Assembly: GCA_019745775.1 (NCBI GenBank)
Contig: JAIESR010000011.1
Coordinates: 1 to 64,000, forward strand
Reading direction: 5' to 3'
DNA: 64,000 bases
Source: Xanthobacteraceae bacterium
Lineage (GTDB): Bacteria; Pseudomonadota; Alphaproteobacteria; Rhizobiales; Xanthobacteraceae
Under the pieces are notes generated by a model. The model was not told the origin of the DNA, did not search any database, and saw nothing but the letters and a program-made list of their open reading frames with translations. This document shows, piece by piece, positions 10,615 through 20,044 of this stretch (positions within the stretch are counted from its first letter, which is position 1; each line of letters starts with the position of its first letter). Position numbers and translations under genes: made by a program.

Positions 10615-12372
10615 CTAGGCGCCATAGAGGAACTTCGGCAGCCAAAGCGCGAGCCCCGGCCAGAGATACAGGAGCACCATGCACAGAACGACGACCAGCA
10701 TATACGGCATCATGCCGGAGAAGATCTGATTGAGCGTGATATGCGGCGGGGCGACGCCCTTCAGGTAATATGCCGACATCGCGACCGGGGGCGACAGGAA
10801 GGCGGCCTGTAGATTGATGAACACCAGCACGCCCCACAGGATCGGGTCGATGCCGAAGTGCTGAAGCATCGGCAGGAAGATCGGTACGAAGATGATGATG
10901 ATCTCGGTCCATTCCAACGGCCAACCCAGCAGGAAGATGACCGCCTGCGACAGGATCATGAACTGAAGCGGCGTCAAGTTGAGTGACAGCACCCATTGCT
11001 CGATCAAGGCTTGGCCGCCCAGTATTGCGAAAACGCCGGAGAACAGCGCTGAGCCGACGAACAGCCAGCACACCATGGCGGTGGTCTTCGCGGTCAGGAA
11101 CACCGCTTCCTTGGCGCGTTTCCAGCTCAGCGTGCGGGCCACATAGGCCATCAAGAACGCGCCGCCTGCCCCCAGGCCGGCGGATTCGGTGGCGGTCGCC
11201 AAGCCGAACAGGATTGCGCCGAGAACGGTGACGATCAGAATGCCGAGCGGCAGCACCGATACAGTCAGCAACTTCAGCAGTTCAAATCGGTCGCTGTCGA
11301 AATTCCAGTAGTAGCGCACGATCATGACCGCGCCGAAGAAAGCCGCCATCGAGTACCAGAGATAGAAGTTTTCTGGCGGCCCGCTCTCGCTCGCCACATC
11401 GGTGGTCGCAGCCGGCGCTCCGAGCTGCTGCAGTCCTTCGACGGGCCCCACTGCGGCGGCCTGCTGGTGAATGATCACGTACCACCATGCCAAGCAAAGT
11501 ATGCCGGCAATCAACGCGAACGGAATCAGCGCGATTGCCAGATTCTTGATGAGCAGAACATATCTGTATCGCGCACTGCTACCGGACTTGCCGTCGATGT
11601 CGATTTGAGCCGCTGCGGCCGGCGCGCCCAGCGCCCTCAGAAGGGCAAAGAAGATGTTGGACGAATAGGCCGCCTGAAATTGCTTCACCCAGGCCGGAAC
11701 AGGAACGCGAGTCTGCTCTTCCGGCGGCCGCGGCGCGATCTTGGGCTGAAGCAATGCCCAACTCACGACGTAGGCAACATACAGGAAGGCCAGAAAGAGG
11801 CCGGGCAGTATCGTTGCCGCATAGAGCTTGACCACCGACTGTCCCGCCACCGCGGCGTACACGATGATCATCACCGACGGCGGAATCAGGATACCGAGAG
11901 TCCCGCCGGCGGTGATGACGCCGGCGGCAAGCCTCACGTCGTAACCGGCGCGCAGCATGGGGCTCATTGCAATCACGCCCATCAGCACGACCACGGCGCC
12001 GACGAGGCCGCTCGCGAGGCCCATGAACGCGCATACGATCAACGTCGCGACGGCAAGCGAAGCCGGCACGCGTCGGAAGGCAAGCTGGATGGAGAAGAAC
12101 ATCTTGTCCACCAGCGCCGAGCGCTCCATGACGTAGCCCATCAGCACGAACAGCGGGATGGCAATCAGCACGTCGTTGGTCATCGCACCGTAGGTGCGCT
12201 GGACCATCAGCTCGAATACGCGATTGTCCCACCAGAATTGGCTAGGGTCGTAAAACGCCATGAAGCCGAAAACGATGCCGAGGCCCATGAGCGTGAAGGC
12301 CGTCGGAAAGCCCATCACGATCACCACCACGATCAGCACGAGCATGGTGAGCCCGAGCATCGGATCGGTCAT
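10615..12372 (-). CDS. TRAP transporter large permease with a large central insert
   Basis: DctM-type ion-coupled permease, 585 residues, about 140 longer than the usual 430-445. The N-terminal half is standard (GLASGLVGAVVVLMGVIAMS and GGTLGILIPPSVMI). Residues about 222-365 are an insert with two extra hydrophobic segments (near 273-300 and 338-354) joined by a polar linker; afterwards the normal C-terminal half resumes. Inserts of this kind are known in TRAP permeases of the mannitol/chloroaromatic type. It overlaps the small-permease gene by four bases. Confidence 0.94.
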   Translation of the reverse strand: MTDPMLGLTMLVLIVVVIVMGFPTAFTLMGLGIVFGFMAFYDPSQFWWDNRVFELMVQRTYGAMTNDVLIAIPLFVLMGYVMERSALVDKMFFSIQLAFRRVPASLAVATLIVCAFMGLASGLVGAVVVLMGVIAMSPMLRAGYDVRLAAGVITAGGTLGILIPPSVMIIVYAAVAGQSVVKLYAATILPGLFLAFLYVAYVVSWALLQPKIAPRPPEEQTRVPVPAWVKQFQAAYSSNIFFALLRALGAPAAAAQIDIDGKSGSSARYRYVLLIKNLAIALIPFALIAGILCLAWWYVIIHQQAAAVGPVEGLQQLGAPAATTDVASESGPPENFYLWYSMAAFFGAVMIVRYYWNFDSDRFELLKLLTVSVLPLGILIVTVLGAILFGLATATESAGLGAGGAFLMAYVARTLSWKRAKEAVFLTAKTTAMVCWLFVGSALFSGVFAILGGQALIEQWVLSLNLTPLQFMILSQAVIFLLGWPLEWTEIIIIFVPIFLPMLQHFGIDPILWGVLVFINLQAAFLSPPVAMSAYYLKGVAPPHITLNQIFSGMMPYMLVVVLCMVLLYLWPGLALWLPKFLYGA

Positions 12373-13037
12373 GTCTTGACGTCTCCCCCAAGACCACGCT
12401 GGCGTGCCATTTCTTCGATCGCGTGAGCACTCGCGATAGCCCGCTTGCGGGTCTCCTCATCGACGTGTTCGCTCTCGGCGAGTTGTTCCTCGACGACGTC
12501 GATCTCCTGAACGTCCTTGAGCCGGTCGGGCCACTCGCCGGTCTTGATGCAGACGACACAGCGCACGACTTCGGCCACCGCCTGCAGCATGACCAACGCG
12601 CCAGCCAGCGGCATCATGAACTTGAAGTAGTAGAGCGGCGGTCCATCCGCCGTAATGCTCGAATGTTCGTTGATGCGCCAGGAATGCGCAGCGAAATGAT
12701 ATCCCGCAAAAATGAGCGCCGCGATGCCCGGGATGAAGAACAGAAGATAGAGGAAGAGATCGAGCGAAGCCTGGGTGCGCGGCCGCATCGAACCGTAAAG
12801 GAAATCACCCCGCACGTGGGCGTTCTGCGCCAGCGCATAGGCTCCGCAGAGCATGAACGCGGTTCCGTACAGCATGTTCTCGAAGTCGAAAATCCAGGCC
12901 GTCGGCGAACGCAGAACGTAACGTTTGAAGACCTCCACGCAGACGACGACCATCAGCACGACGATCAGCCAGGCTGTGGCCTTGCCAACGACCGTGCTGA
13001 TGCGGTCGATACCGTGTAGGAAGGCGCGGAGCCTCAT
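12369..13037 (-). CDS. TRAP transporter small permease (DctQ family), C-terminally extended
   Basis: 222 residues from ATG 13037, which has AGGGTG at good spacing; an in-frame TTG at 13067 is less likely. Four hydrophobic segments fill residues about 15-170, with the DctQ-type NAHVRGDFLYGSMRPRTQA loop. A charged tail of about 50 residues follows (VEEQLAESEHVDEETRKRA), likely cytosolic and coiled, which short DctQ proteins lack. Second gene of TRAP operon 2. Confidence 0.92.
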   Translation of the reverse strand: MRLRAFLHGIDRISTVVGKATAWLIVVLMVVVCVEVFKRYVLRSPTAWIFDFENMLYGTAFMLCGAYALAQNAHVRGDFLYGSMRPRTQASLDLFLYLLFFIPGIAALIFAGYHFAAHSWRINEHSSITADGPPLYYFKFMMPLAGALVMLQAVAEVVRCVVCIKTGEWPDRLKDVQEIDVVEEQLAESEHVDEETRKRAIASAHAIEEMARQRGLGGDVKT

Positions 13038-13077
13038 CCCAATCACCCTGCCGAGATGTGAAGGCAATCCATACTAC

Positions 13078-13112
13078 CAAGCACCAGCCGCCGCCATGGC
13101 GACCGGTGCTTG
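13078..13112 (-). terminator. Intra-operon hairpin after the TRAP binding-protein gene
   Basis: Stem CAAGCACC / GGTGCTTG (eight bp) around a 19-base loop that can itself fold (GCC/GGC). It lies between the binding-protein stop and the small-permease start. Such hairpins often stabilise binding-protein mRNA or partly attenuate the permease genes. There is no U-run, so full termination is unlikely. Confidence 0.45.
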
Positions 13113-13132
13113 TTTTCTCGGCTTGTTCACCG

Positions 13133-14269
13133 TCAGAGCGGGGGCTTTGCCTTCGGTCCGAAGTAGTGGTTGAAGGCCATTCTCCGGTCGACGACCGTGT
13201 CCAGCTCCCACTGCACCGCGCGACGGGCGAATGCGAGCTGGGATTCGACGATCTCCTTGAAGATCGGGTTGTCTTTGGCCTTGGCCCTGGCGACCTCGTC
13301 GAAGACCTGGAGTTGCCGCTGAAGGATCGCGTCCGGGGTCTTGTAGAACCTAACCTTGTCCTTCTGCTGCAGCTCGACGTAGTCCTTCGAATAGCGGTCG
13401 ATCGCCTTCCAGGACATATCCGAGGACGCCGCCTCGACGGCGTTCGAGATGATCGCCTTCATCCGCTCCGGCAGCGCGTCGAACCGCCCCCGGTTGAACA
13501 GGATCTCGAACTGCTCGGCGTTCTGGTGATAGCTCTGCAGCATACAGGTCTTCGAGACGTCGGCGAAGCCGAGAATGCGGTCGGACGAAGCATTGTTGAA
13601 CTCGGCCGCGTCGATCACCTTGCGGTCCATCGCCGCCACGATCTCGCCGCCAGGAAGCGCGGTGACGGCGGCGCCCATGGCCTGGAACACGTCGACCGAG
13701 AGGCCGACGGTGCGGAACCGCAGCCCCTTGAAGTCTTCGGGCCGGGTGATCGGCTTCTGGAACCATCCGAGCGGCTGCGTGGGCATCGGCCCGTACACGA
13801 ACGACACGACGTTGGCGCCGATCGCCTTGTAAATCTTGTCGAGGAACTCCTTGCCGCCGCCATACTTGTGCCAGGCGAGCAGCATGTTGGCATCCATGCC
13901 ATAGGCCGGTCCCGAGCCCCACAGCGCGAGCGCGTTCTGTCTGCCGTAGTGATAGACGACCACGCCGTGGCCGCCATCGAGCACACCCTTGGTCACGGCG
14001 TCGAGCAACTGGAACGCCGGCACGACCGCCCCGGCGGGCAGCACCTCGATTCTGAGGTCGCCGCCTGTCATGTCGTTGACCTTCTTCGCGAAGTCGTTGG
14101 CGTATTCGTGGAAGATGTCCTTCGTCGGCCACGTGCTCTGCCAGCGCATGCTGATCGGGCCTTGCGCTTTGACAACGGCAGGCGCCGCCACCGTCGCGGC
14201 GGCGGCCACAGCGGCCCCGCGCAGGAAGTAGCGGCGCGTGGATTTAGACGGGTCAGATTGCGTAGACAT
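13133..14269 (-). CDS. TRAP transporter solute-binding protein (DctP family)
   Basis: Periplasmic binding protein, 378 residues, with a Tat signal (STRRYFLRGAAVAAAATVAA, cut near VKAQ). The mature part contains GLRFRTVGLSVDVFQAMGAA and DAAEFNNASSD, the TRAP binding-protein region holding the ligand carboxylate-binding Arg and the domain hinge. It is first in the operon with the 12369 and 10615 genes. It resembles TRAP binding proteins for 2-oxo acids or mannitol/chloroaromatics; the ligand is not assignable. It is divergent from the ABC exporter across a 366-bp region. Confidence 0.94.
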   Translation of the reverse strand: MSTQSDPSKSTRRYFLRGAAVAAAATVAAPAVVKAQGPISMRWQSTWPTKDIFHEYANDFAKKVNDMTGGDLRIEVLPAGAVVPAFQLLDAVTKGVLDGGHGVVVYHYGRQNALALWGSGPAYGMDANMLLAWHKYGGGKEFLDKIYKAIGANVVSFVYGPMPTQPLGWFQKPITRPEDFKGLRFRTVGLSVDVFQAMGAAVTALPGGEIVAAMDRKVIDAAEFNNASSDRILGFADVSKTCMLQSYHQNAEQFEILFNRGRFDALPERMKAIISNAVEAASSDMSWKAIDRYSKDYVELQQKDKVRFYKTPDAILQRQLQVFDEVARAKAKDNPIFKEIVESQLAFARRAVQWELDTVVDRRMAFNHYFGPKAKPPL

Positions 14270-14346
14270 GCGTGGCGCCCTCCCCGGGCAGTGATGCGTT
14301 GACGAAACTTTGTCTCCGGCCTTTCGCCTGGCCGCACGGCCTAAAG

Positions 14347-14379
14347 AACCGCTGGCAGGGATACGATATTCCAGCGGTT
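14347..14379. promoter_or_regulatory. Inverted repeat in the divergent TRAP/ABC control region
   Basis: Perfect nine-base arms AACCGCTGG and CCAGCGGTT separated by 15 bases. It is the only clear structure in the 366-bp gap 14270-14635 between the divergent TRAP and ABC genes, about 78 bases upstream of the TRAP binding-protein start. It could be an operator or an mRNA-leader hairpin. The rest of the gap shows nothing I can identify. Confidence 0.4.
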
Positions 14380-14635
14380 GTGGCCCCTAGTTTGGACAGA
14401 AGCCGCAGCCTTTCACAAGGCTTCTTTCGTCTGACCGCTGCGCGTCTCAGCCGGCGCAATTCTACGTCGCGGTCCCGGGTTTCGCATAAAATTCCCGGAT
14501 CTGCGGGCAGCGCCATGGGCCCGGTCCATGAGCGGCCGGCAGCCGGCGACCGGCAGTTAACGGTCGCAAAAGCCTTGCAATCGATCGCGAAATATCCGCC
14601 GGTGCGCGACGCCCGTGCCAGGACAGGAGACTTCC

Positions 14636-16384
14636 GTGTCACGCCTTCTCGCGACTTTCGCCGTCATCTGGCGGCTTGCCCACCCCTATTTCTTTTCCGA
14701 GGACCGCCGGGCGGGCCGCATTCTACTCACCGGCGTGATCCTGATCGAGCTGTCGCTGGTCGGCATCAATGTGATGATCAACCGCTGGCAGAATGCGTTT
14801 TTCCAAGCCCTGCAGGACCGCGCCTGGGACGCCTTTGTCGACCAGGTCCTCACCTTCCTGCTGCTGGCGGGCAGCTATGTGGTGCTGGCGGTCTATCAGC
14901 TCTATCTGCAGCAATGGCTGCAAATCCGCTGGCGCGCATGGATGACGCGGCGCTATCTCGATCACTGGCTGGCGGGCGCCAACCATTACCGGATGCAACT
15001 GCTCGGCGACGCCGCCGATAATCCCGACCAGCGCATCGCCGATGACATCAGGCTGTTCTCGGAAAAAGGGATCTACATCGGTCTGCGGATTCTCGGCGCT
15101 AGCGTACAATTCGTTTCCTTTGTCGTCATCCTATGGGGCCTTTCTGGCGACGCTCCGCTGGTCGTGTTTGGCTATCAAGTCCCGATACCCGGCTATCTGG
15201 TGTGGGCTGCGCTCACCTACGCCATCATCGGCACCGCATTCACCCACTGGATCGGCAAGCCGCTGATCAATCTCAATTTCATGCGACAACGCTACGAAGC
15301 GGACTTCCGCTTCGATCTCGTCCGCGTGCGCGAGAACTCCGAACAGATCGCCCTGCTGAAGGGTGAGGCCGCGGAAGACGTTCGCTTACAGCATCGCTTC
15401 TCCTTCGTGATCAACAACTGGCGCGAGATCATGTCGCGCACGAAGCGGCTGACCCTGCTGACGGCGAGCTACGTGCAGGCGTCGACGATGGTCCCGTATC
15501 TCCTTGTCGGCCCCGCGTATTTTGCCGGGAAGATACAGTTCGGCGCGCTAATGCAGACGGTGAGCGCTTTCACCAGCGTGCGGGAAGCGCTTTCGATCTT
15601 CGTCGAGGTCTATCGAGAGCTCGCGGATTGGCGGTCGGTGGTCGCGCGACTGGACGGCTTCGACGCTGCCATTGCCCAGGCGCAAGCCTCGGCCGCGGTA
15701 CCAGCCGCCATCGAAGTCCCCCCGCGCGCGGAAACCAAGTCGATCACCATCGACGATCTACTGATCCGCTTGCCGAGCGGTCAGCCGCTGGTCGCGGCGG
15801 AAACGCTTGCGATTGAACCCGGTGGTGACAGCGTGCTGGTGACGGGGCCATCGGGCGCCGGCAAGTCAACGCTGTTCCGCACCATCGCCGGCATCTGGCC
15901 GTTCAGCTCGGGTGCCATCCGCGTGCCCGAGGGCGCGCGGGTGATGGTGATGCCGCAACGGCCGTATTTCCCGGTGGCGACGCTGGCGGAGGCCGTCAAT
16001 TTCCCGGACGCGCCCGGGACCTTCGACTCTGCGCAACTCGCCGACGCGTTGACCGCGGTCGGCTTGCCGAACCTGGTCGGCCGCCTCGGCGAGGAAGCGC
16101 ACTGGAACCGCGTGCTCTCGCTGGGCGAGCAGCAGCGGCTGGCCTTCGCGCGCGCGCTGCTCCAGAAGCCGGACTTCCTCTTCCTTGACGAGTCGACGGC
16201 CTCGCTGGAGGAGGCCGCTGAAACGGCGCTCTACAAGCTGCTCAAGACGCGGCTGGCCACGACGACCCTGATATCGATCGGCCACCGGTCAGGCCTCGCA
16301 GGCTTCCACGATCGGCATTTGGTGCTGGCCCGCGACGGTGATCGCCAGCGCGTACACGAGCAGGTAATGGCGGCTTCGGGATAG
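14636..16384 (+). CDS. ABC transporter, fused permease and ATPase (SbmA/BacA-YddA family)
   Basis: 582 residues starting at GTG 14636, chosen because AGGAGA lies five bases upstream; a GTG at 14615 has no ribosome site. Residues about 20-330 form a six-helix membrane domain with VINRWQNAFFQALQDRAWD-like sequence near the start (here MINRWQNAFFQAL), typical of the SbmA/BacA and ABCD4-like group. The C-terminal ATPase has Walker A GPSGAGKST, Q-loop VMVMPQRPYFP, signature LSLGEQQRLAFARALL and Walker B FLFLDES. Relatives import peptides or export very-long-chain acyl groups or vitamin B12; direction and substrate are not shown here. Confidence 0.93.
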   Translation: MSRLLATFAVIWRLAHPYFFSEDRRAGRILLTGVILIELSLVGINVMINRWQNAFFQALQDRAWDAFVDQVLTFLLLAGSYVVLAVYQLYLQQWLQIRWRAWMTRRYLDHWLAGANHYRMQLLGDAADNPDQRIADDIRLFSEKGIYIGLRILGASVQFVSFVVILWGLSGDAPLVVFGYQVPIPGYLVWAALTYAIIGTAFTHWIGKPLINLNFMRQRYEADFRFDLVRVRENSEQIALLKGEAAEDVRLQHRFSFVINNWREIMSRTKRLTLLTASYVQASTMVPYLLVGPAYFAGKIQFGALMQTVSAFTSVREALSIFVEVYRELADWRSVVARLDGFDAAIAQAQASAAVPAAIEVPPRAETKSITIDDLLIRLPSGQPLVAAETLAIEPGGDSVLVTGPSGAGKSTLFRTIAGIWPFSSGAIRVPEGARVMVMPQRPYFPVATLAEAVNFPDAPGTFDSAQLADALTAVGLPNLVGRLGEEAHWNRVLSLGEQQRLAFARALLQKPDFLFLDESTASLEEAAETALYKLLKTRLATTTLISIGHRSGLAGFHDRHLVLARDGDRQRVHEQVMAASG

Positions 16385-16430
16385 GCCGCCAAGCTACGCG
16401 CGCTGACAGCATCCCGAAAGGTAACAAAAA

Positions 16431-16462
16431 CGGGCGGCGTCTCATTCCCGAGACGCCGCCCG
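16431..16462 (-). terminator. Strong terminator between the ABC and porin genes
   Basis: Perfect 13-bp stem CGGGCGGCGTCTC / GAGACGCCGCCCG with a six-base loop. On the minus strand it is followed by TTTTTGTTACC, so it best serves the porin gene; it may also stop the ABC transcript. Confidence 0.88.
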
Positions 16463-16483
16463 CAAGAAGGGGTCAAATATCGA

Positions 16484-17452
16484 CTACTTCAGGTTCTGCG
16501 ACGCGACCAAGTCGAACTTCAGGGCCGCGATGAAGGCCGGGCTGCACCACTTCGACTGGAGCCCGCCGGGATTGGCGAGCGAAGGCACGCCGCCAGGCCC
16601 TGCCGTCGGATCGCCAGTCAGAACGTTACAGTTTTCCTTAGACAGGTTGGTGTCGTAGTAGCGCAAATCGAGGGTGGCGACCTTCCAGGTGAAGGCGACG
16701 CCGACGTTCCAGGTGGCGTAGTCGGGCAGGTTGATGGCGGGCTGGAAGACGCCGATCACGGTGTCGGTGGTGCCGAGCCAGTAGTAGCCGGCTTCACCCG
16801 AGATGTACCAACCGACTTCGTCAACCAAGCCGATGCCGAGCTTGAACGACGGCAGCGTCACCTTGGCCGTGGCCGACGCGAACAGGCCGCTGGCACCGGT
16901 GTTCAGCCAGGACGGTGAGTAATATACGTTGGCGCCGACTGCGAACTTGTCCTTCATCACTTCCCAGGCGAGCTTGCCGTAGACTTCCCAGAAATCGGTG
17001 TCTTTCAGCGTCACGTTGCCATTCGGGAGCGAGGGGAGCACTGCGCCAGGCACCGGCGCATACTGCCGCTCGCGCGGATACCAGTAGTACATGGCGCCGA
17101 TGTCGAGGACGAACGGGCCCTGCGTCACGCGGAAGCCGCCGAAGATGTCGACCTCGGCGGTCGGGTTGGTCGGCAGCGTCACCGCCCAGTACTGGCTGGC
17201 GAGGTAGAGCTGGAAGCTCGAATTGACGTTGTAGCGGGCTTCCGAATAAGCGGTGACCGAGGGACCGCGATTCGATTGCGAGATGCCGCGGAAATTGTAG
17301 TCCGACAGCAGCGCGCCGCCGAACGCCCAATCCCACGGGCCTCACCACGGCGACAACGCCTGGGCGCGCCTTGACGGGCATATCGGCCGCGATCGCGCGC
17401 CAGCGCACATGGTCGCAGCAGCAGCAGCAAGCGACAAGATGAACTTTTTCAT
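16484..17452 (-). pseudogene. TorF-family putative porin, disrupted by two compensating frameshifts
   Basis: The gene starts at ATG 17452 with a signal (MKKFILSLAAAAATMCA). The reading then moves to another frame for IAADMPVKARPGVVAVV (about 17345-17400) and returns to the first frame at PWDWAFGGALLSDYNFRGIS (about 17340 down), with an in-frame TGA between. From there about 280 residues of outer-membrane barrel sequence run intact to the stop at 16484 (YYSPSWLNTGASGLFASATA, YISGEAGYYWLGTTDT). Both breaks fall in the signal/linker region. Either two indels are sequencing errors or the gene is a recent pseudogene. The family fold is a predicted beta-barrel of unsettled substrate. A strong terminator follows. 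Confidence 0.8.
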
Positions 17453-17788
17453 GGTTGACCCCTTTGTCCCCAAGTGCCACCGCCTCACGCAAAGCGGCTT
17501 CCCCCGGTCCAACGCGACGCTCGAAAATCCCCCTGATTCGCGCCGGCCGTATGTTACAAAAAGTTAACAACACGACCAGAACAACCGGCAAGTCGAAAGC
17601 CGCAGCAAATGCTGCATTTTTAGGCGTTTTCGGCTGGTAACAATCGAAAGAATCCGGGTGTTGCAAATCCAGCACAGATTTGGGGCTCCGGGGACGTGCC
17701 AGAGCCTTCCAAAGCCATCCAAGCACGCTCGCCGGGCCGGTTATCCCCGGAGCCGGCGAATTCTGAGCACGTTGATTCCGGGGGCCGC
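17453..17788. other. Intergenic region between porin and cyclase genes
   Basis: 336 bases without a supportable gene. It holds the upstream region of the minus-strand porin, including an AT-rich patch (ATGTTACAAAAAGTTAACAA, 17550-17569) that could contain its promoter, and near 17745-17783 a weak hairpin (CCCCGGA / TCCGGGG) just after the cyclase stop. Confidence 0.4.
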
Positions 17789-18475
17789 CTACTGCTCGAA
17801 AACGGCCACCGCACGGATCGGCGATCCGGTGCCGCCGCGCCACTTCAGCGGCAGGCCGATGAAGCGGAAAGCGCCCTGCCCGATCAGGGCCTCGAGATTG
17901 CAGAGGCTCTCCATGTGGGTGATGTCGAGCTCCAGGCAGGCCTTGTGGACGAGCGAGTTCACCTTGCCTTCCGGCCCGGGGCGCATCGAGTCGATGCCGA
18001 AATGCACGATACCCTGCTGCGCCAGCCATTCGGTGGCAGCGACGTTCACGCCCGGATTGTCGGTCGAATAGGCGGCGGTCGGAAACGTGCGGGCGTGGTG
18101 GCCGGTGCAGAGCAGCACCGTGCCCCTCTTCGGCACCGGCACGCCTGCTTTCTTCACCGCCGCTTCCAGATCCGCCGGCGTGATTTCAGCTCGGGGTGCA
18201 ATGTGCCGCAGGTCGATGCAGATGCCAGGCACGATACAGTTCTCGAGCGGATACTCGTCGATCGGGATGCCGGTCTTGCCGAAGTGACGCGGCGCGTCGA
18301 TGTGGGTGCCGCCATGGTCGGGCATCGAAAAATACATCACGCTATTGCCCTGCACGTTGCCGGACTCCGCGAAGGCTTCCTCGTGCGTCTTCCAGATGCC
18401 GTGGATGATCGGCGGCTGGCCGGGATAGCTCGGTGTGCGGTGATAGAGATCACGGCTGAGATCGACGATACGCAT
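17789..18475 (-). CDS. Cyclase/kynurenine formamidase-like metal hydrolase
   Basis: 228 residues, the usual length of the cyclase (PF04199) family. The metal motif is intact: His54, His58, Asp60 and His64 in HGGTHIDAPRHF. Family members hydrolyse amides such as N-formylkynurenine, or lactams and isatin, using a metal ion. GAGGAAG lies before the ATG. The start is 15 bases after the stop of an ABC-type binding-protein gene on the same strand, so the two are likely co-transcribed and may act on one imported compound. Confidence 0.9.
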   Translation of the reverse strand: MRIVDLSRDLYHRTPSYPGQPPIIHGIWKTHEEAFAESGNVQGNSVMYFSMPDHGGTHIDAPRHFGKTGIPIDEYPLENCIVPGICIDLRHIAPRAEITPADLEAAVKKAGVPVPKRGTVLLCTGHHARTFPTAAYSTDNPGVNVAATEWLAQQGIVHFGIDSMRPGPEGKVNSLVHKACLELDITHMESLCNLEALIGQGAFRFIGLPLKWRGGTGSPIRAVAVFEQ

Positions 18476-18490
18476 GTTGCTTCCTCGCTT

Positions 18491-19495
18491 TCAGTTTCTC
18501 GGGCGCAGATCGATGCCGACCCGCTTGTTCACGAACTGCGTGTTGAAGATGCGGCGCCAGTCGAGCGCCGGCTTGACGACGCCAGCCCGCACCATCGTGT
18601 CGAAGAATCCTTTCACCCGCGCCTCGGTCATGGCGCCGATGCCTAGCTTCAGCGCATCGCCGGAATCGGCAATGCCGTACATCTTCATGGTGGCCACGGC
18701 GTAGGCCAAGAGCGCCTCCGGCATTTCCGGGTTGTGTTTGCGGATCAGCGCATTGGCGGCACGGTTGTCGCCATAGAGATAGTTATACCAGCCGACGATC
18801 GATGCATCGACGAAGCGCTGCACCAGATCGGGCCGCTTGGCGATGGTTTCGCTGCGGGTCTCGATCAGCGTCGAGTAGGGATCGAAGCCGAGATCGGCGA
18901 GCAGGAAAACCCGCGGCTTGAACTTCGCCTGCTGCTCGATCGCGAACGGCTCCGACGTGACGTAGCCCTGCATGGCGCTGCGCTTGTCGGCGAGGAACGG
19001 CTGCGGATTGAAGGTGTAAGGCTTCACGCGCTTCTCATCGAAACCGAAGTCCGCCTTGAGCCACTGGAAATAGGTCGCGAAGCCCTCGCGCCCGATGAAG
19101 AGCGTCAATTCCTTGAGATCGGCGAGCTTCTCGATGCCCTGGTCGGGATGCACGATCAGCACCAGCGGATCCTTCTGGAACATTGCGGCGACCGGCACGA
19201 TCGGAACGTTCTGGGCGACCGCATCGAAGCTCTGCAGCGTGTTGGCGCTCATGAAGAAATCGATTTTGCCGACCGTGAGCAGGATACGGTTGTTCACGTT
19301 CGGACCACCCGGCACGATGGTCACGTCAAGCCCTTGCTTGCGGTAGGTGCCGTCGGCGAGCGCCTGATAGAAGCCGCCATGCTCGCCTTGCGCGGCCCAA
19401 TTGGTACCGAATGAAATCTTCTCGAGTTGTTGGGCTTCGGCGGCGCTGGCGACAGTCAACGCAACGGCAAGAACAGATGCAACGCGTGACAACAT
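18491..19495 (-). CDS. ABC-type solute-binding protein, NMT1/SsuA-like
   Basis: 334 residues from ATG 19495 with a signal peptide (MLSRVASVLAVALTVASAAE). A TTG nine codons upstream (19522) is possible; neither has a clear ribosome site. The mature protein has the pattern of the NMT1/THI5 and sulfonate/nitrate/taurine binding family (FGTNWAAQGEHGGFYQALAD, GGPNVNNRILLTVGKIDFF). No ABC permease or ATPase gene is adjacent, so it may work with a distant transporter. It is paired with the cyclase gene. Confidence 0.9.
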   Translation of the reverse strand: MLSRVASVLAVALTVASAAEAQQLEKISFGTNWAAQGEHGGFYQALADGTYRKQGLDVTIVPGGPNVNNRILLTVGKIDFFMSANTLQSFDAVAQNVPIVPVAAMFQKDPLVLIVHPDQGIEKLADLKELTLFIGREGFATYFQWLKADFGFDEKRVKPYTFNPQPFLADKRSAMQGYVTSEPFAIEQQAKFKPRVFLLADLGFDPYSTLIETRSETIAKRPDLVQRFVDASIVGWYNYLYGDNRAANALIRKHNPEMPEALLAYAVATMKMYGIADSGDALKLGIGAMTEARVKGFFDTMVRAGVVKPALDWRRIFNTQFVNKRVGIDLRPRN

Positions 19496-19564
19496 GTGAG
19501 TGGTTACCGGCAGGTTGGTCAAGACGACGCAGGATTGTACCGCATTATGGCCCGGCCCGCTGCC

Positions 19565-20044
19565 CTACGTCAGCGCCTTCTCGAAGCGCAACGCGTCGCC
19601 GCCGTCCTCGTAGTACTTCCGATGGCGGCCGAATTTCAGGTAGCCGCTCTTGCGATAGCGCGCGATCGCCACGCTGTTGGATTGATGCACCTCGAGACGC
19701 ATGCAACGGCACCTGCGGCGCTTGGCCGCCCGCTCGGCGGCAACAAGCAGCGCCACCGCGACCCCCTTGCCGCACATCGGCGGCGCGACCGCGATCGAAT
19801 AGAGCCGCGCCACCGCCGCGTGCTTGCGGAACAGCACCACTGCGGCGCCGGCAATGCCGGCGTGGCACTCGGCCACGATCATCAGTGCGGATTTTGATGC
19901 CAGCAGACGGCGCAGGCTCGCCCGCGACAGCCGGTCGGTGGCGAATACCCGCTGCTCAAGCTCGATCAGCGCTTGGAGGTCGGTTCCCCGGGCGGCCCGC
20001 ACCTTGAGGCGTGCAGTCTTCTTGTTTTTTTGGCTCGATCGCAT
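19565..20044 (-). CDS. GNAT family N-acetyltransferase
   Basis: 159 residues from ATG 20044. Acetyl-CoA-dependent transferase of the RimI-like type: the segment RLYSIAVAPPMCGKGVAVAL matches motif A, where the R/Q-x-x-G-x-G/A loop binds CoA (here MCGKGVA, with Cys in the second position), and LEVHQSNSVAIARYRKSGY matches motif B. A basic N-terminus (RSSQKNKKTARLKVR) precedes the domain. A longer in-frame start at 20143 gives a non-conserved extension. The target is unknown. Confidence 0.85.
   Translation of the reverse strand: MRSSQKNKKTARLKVRAARGTDLQALIELEQRVFATDRLSRASLRRLLASKSALMIVAECHAGIAGAAVVLFRKHAAVARLYSIAVAPPMCGKGVAVALLVAAERAAKRRRCRCMRLEVHQSNSVAIARYRKSGYLKFGRHRKYYEDGGDALRFEKALT

Noticed and set aside
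13058-14302. Plus-strand open frame of 414 codons
   Set aside because: Antisense to the TRAP binding-protein gene, no motif or ribosome site.
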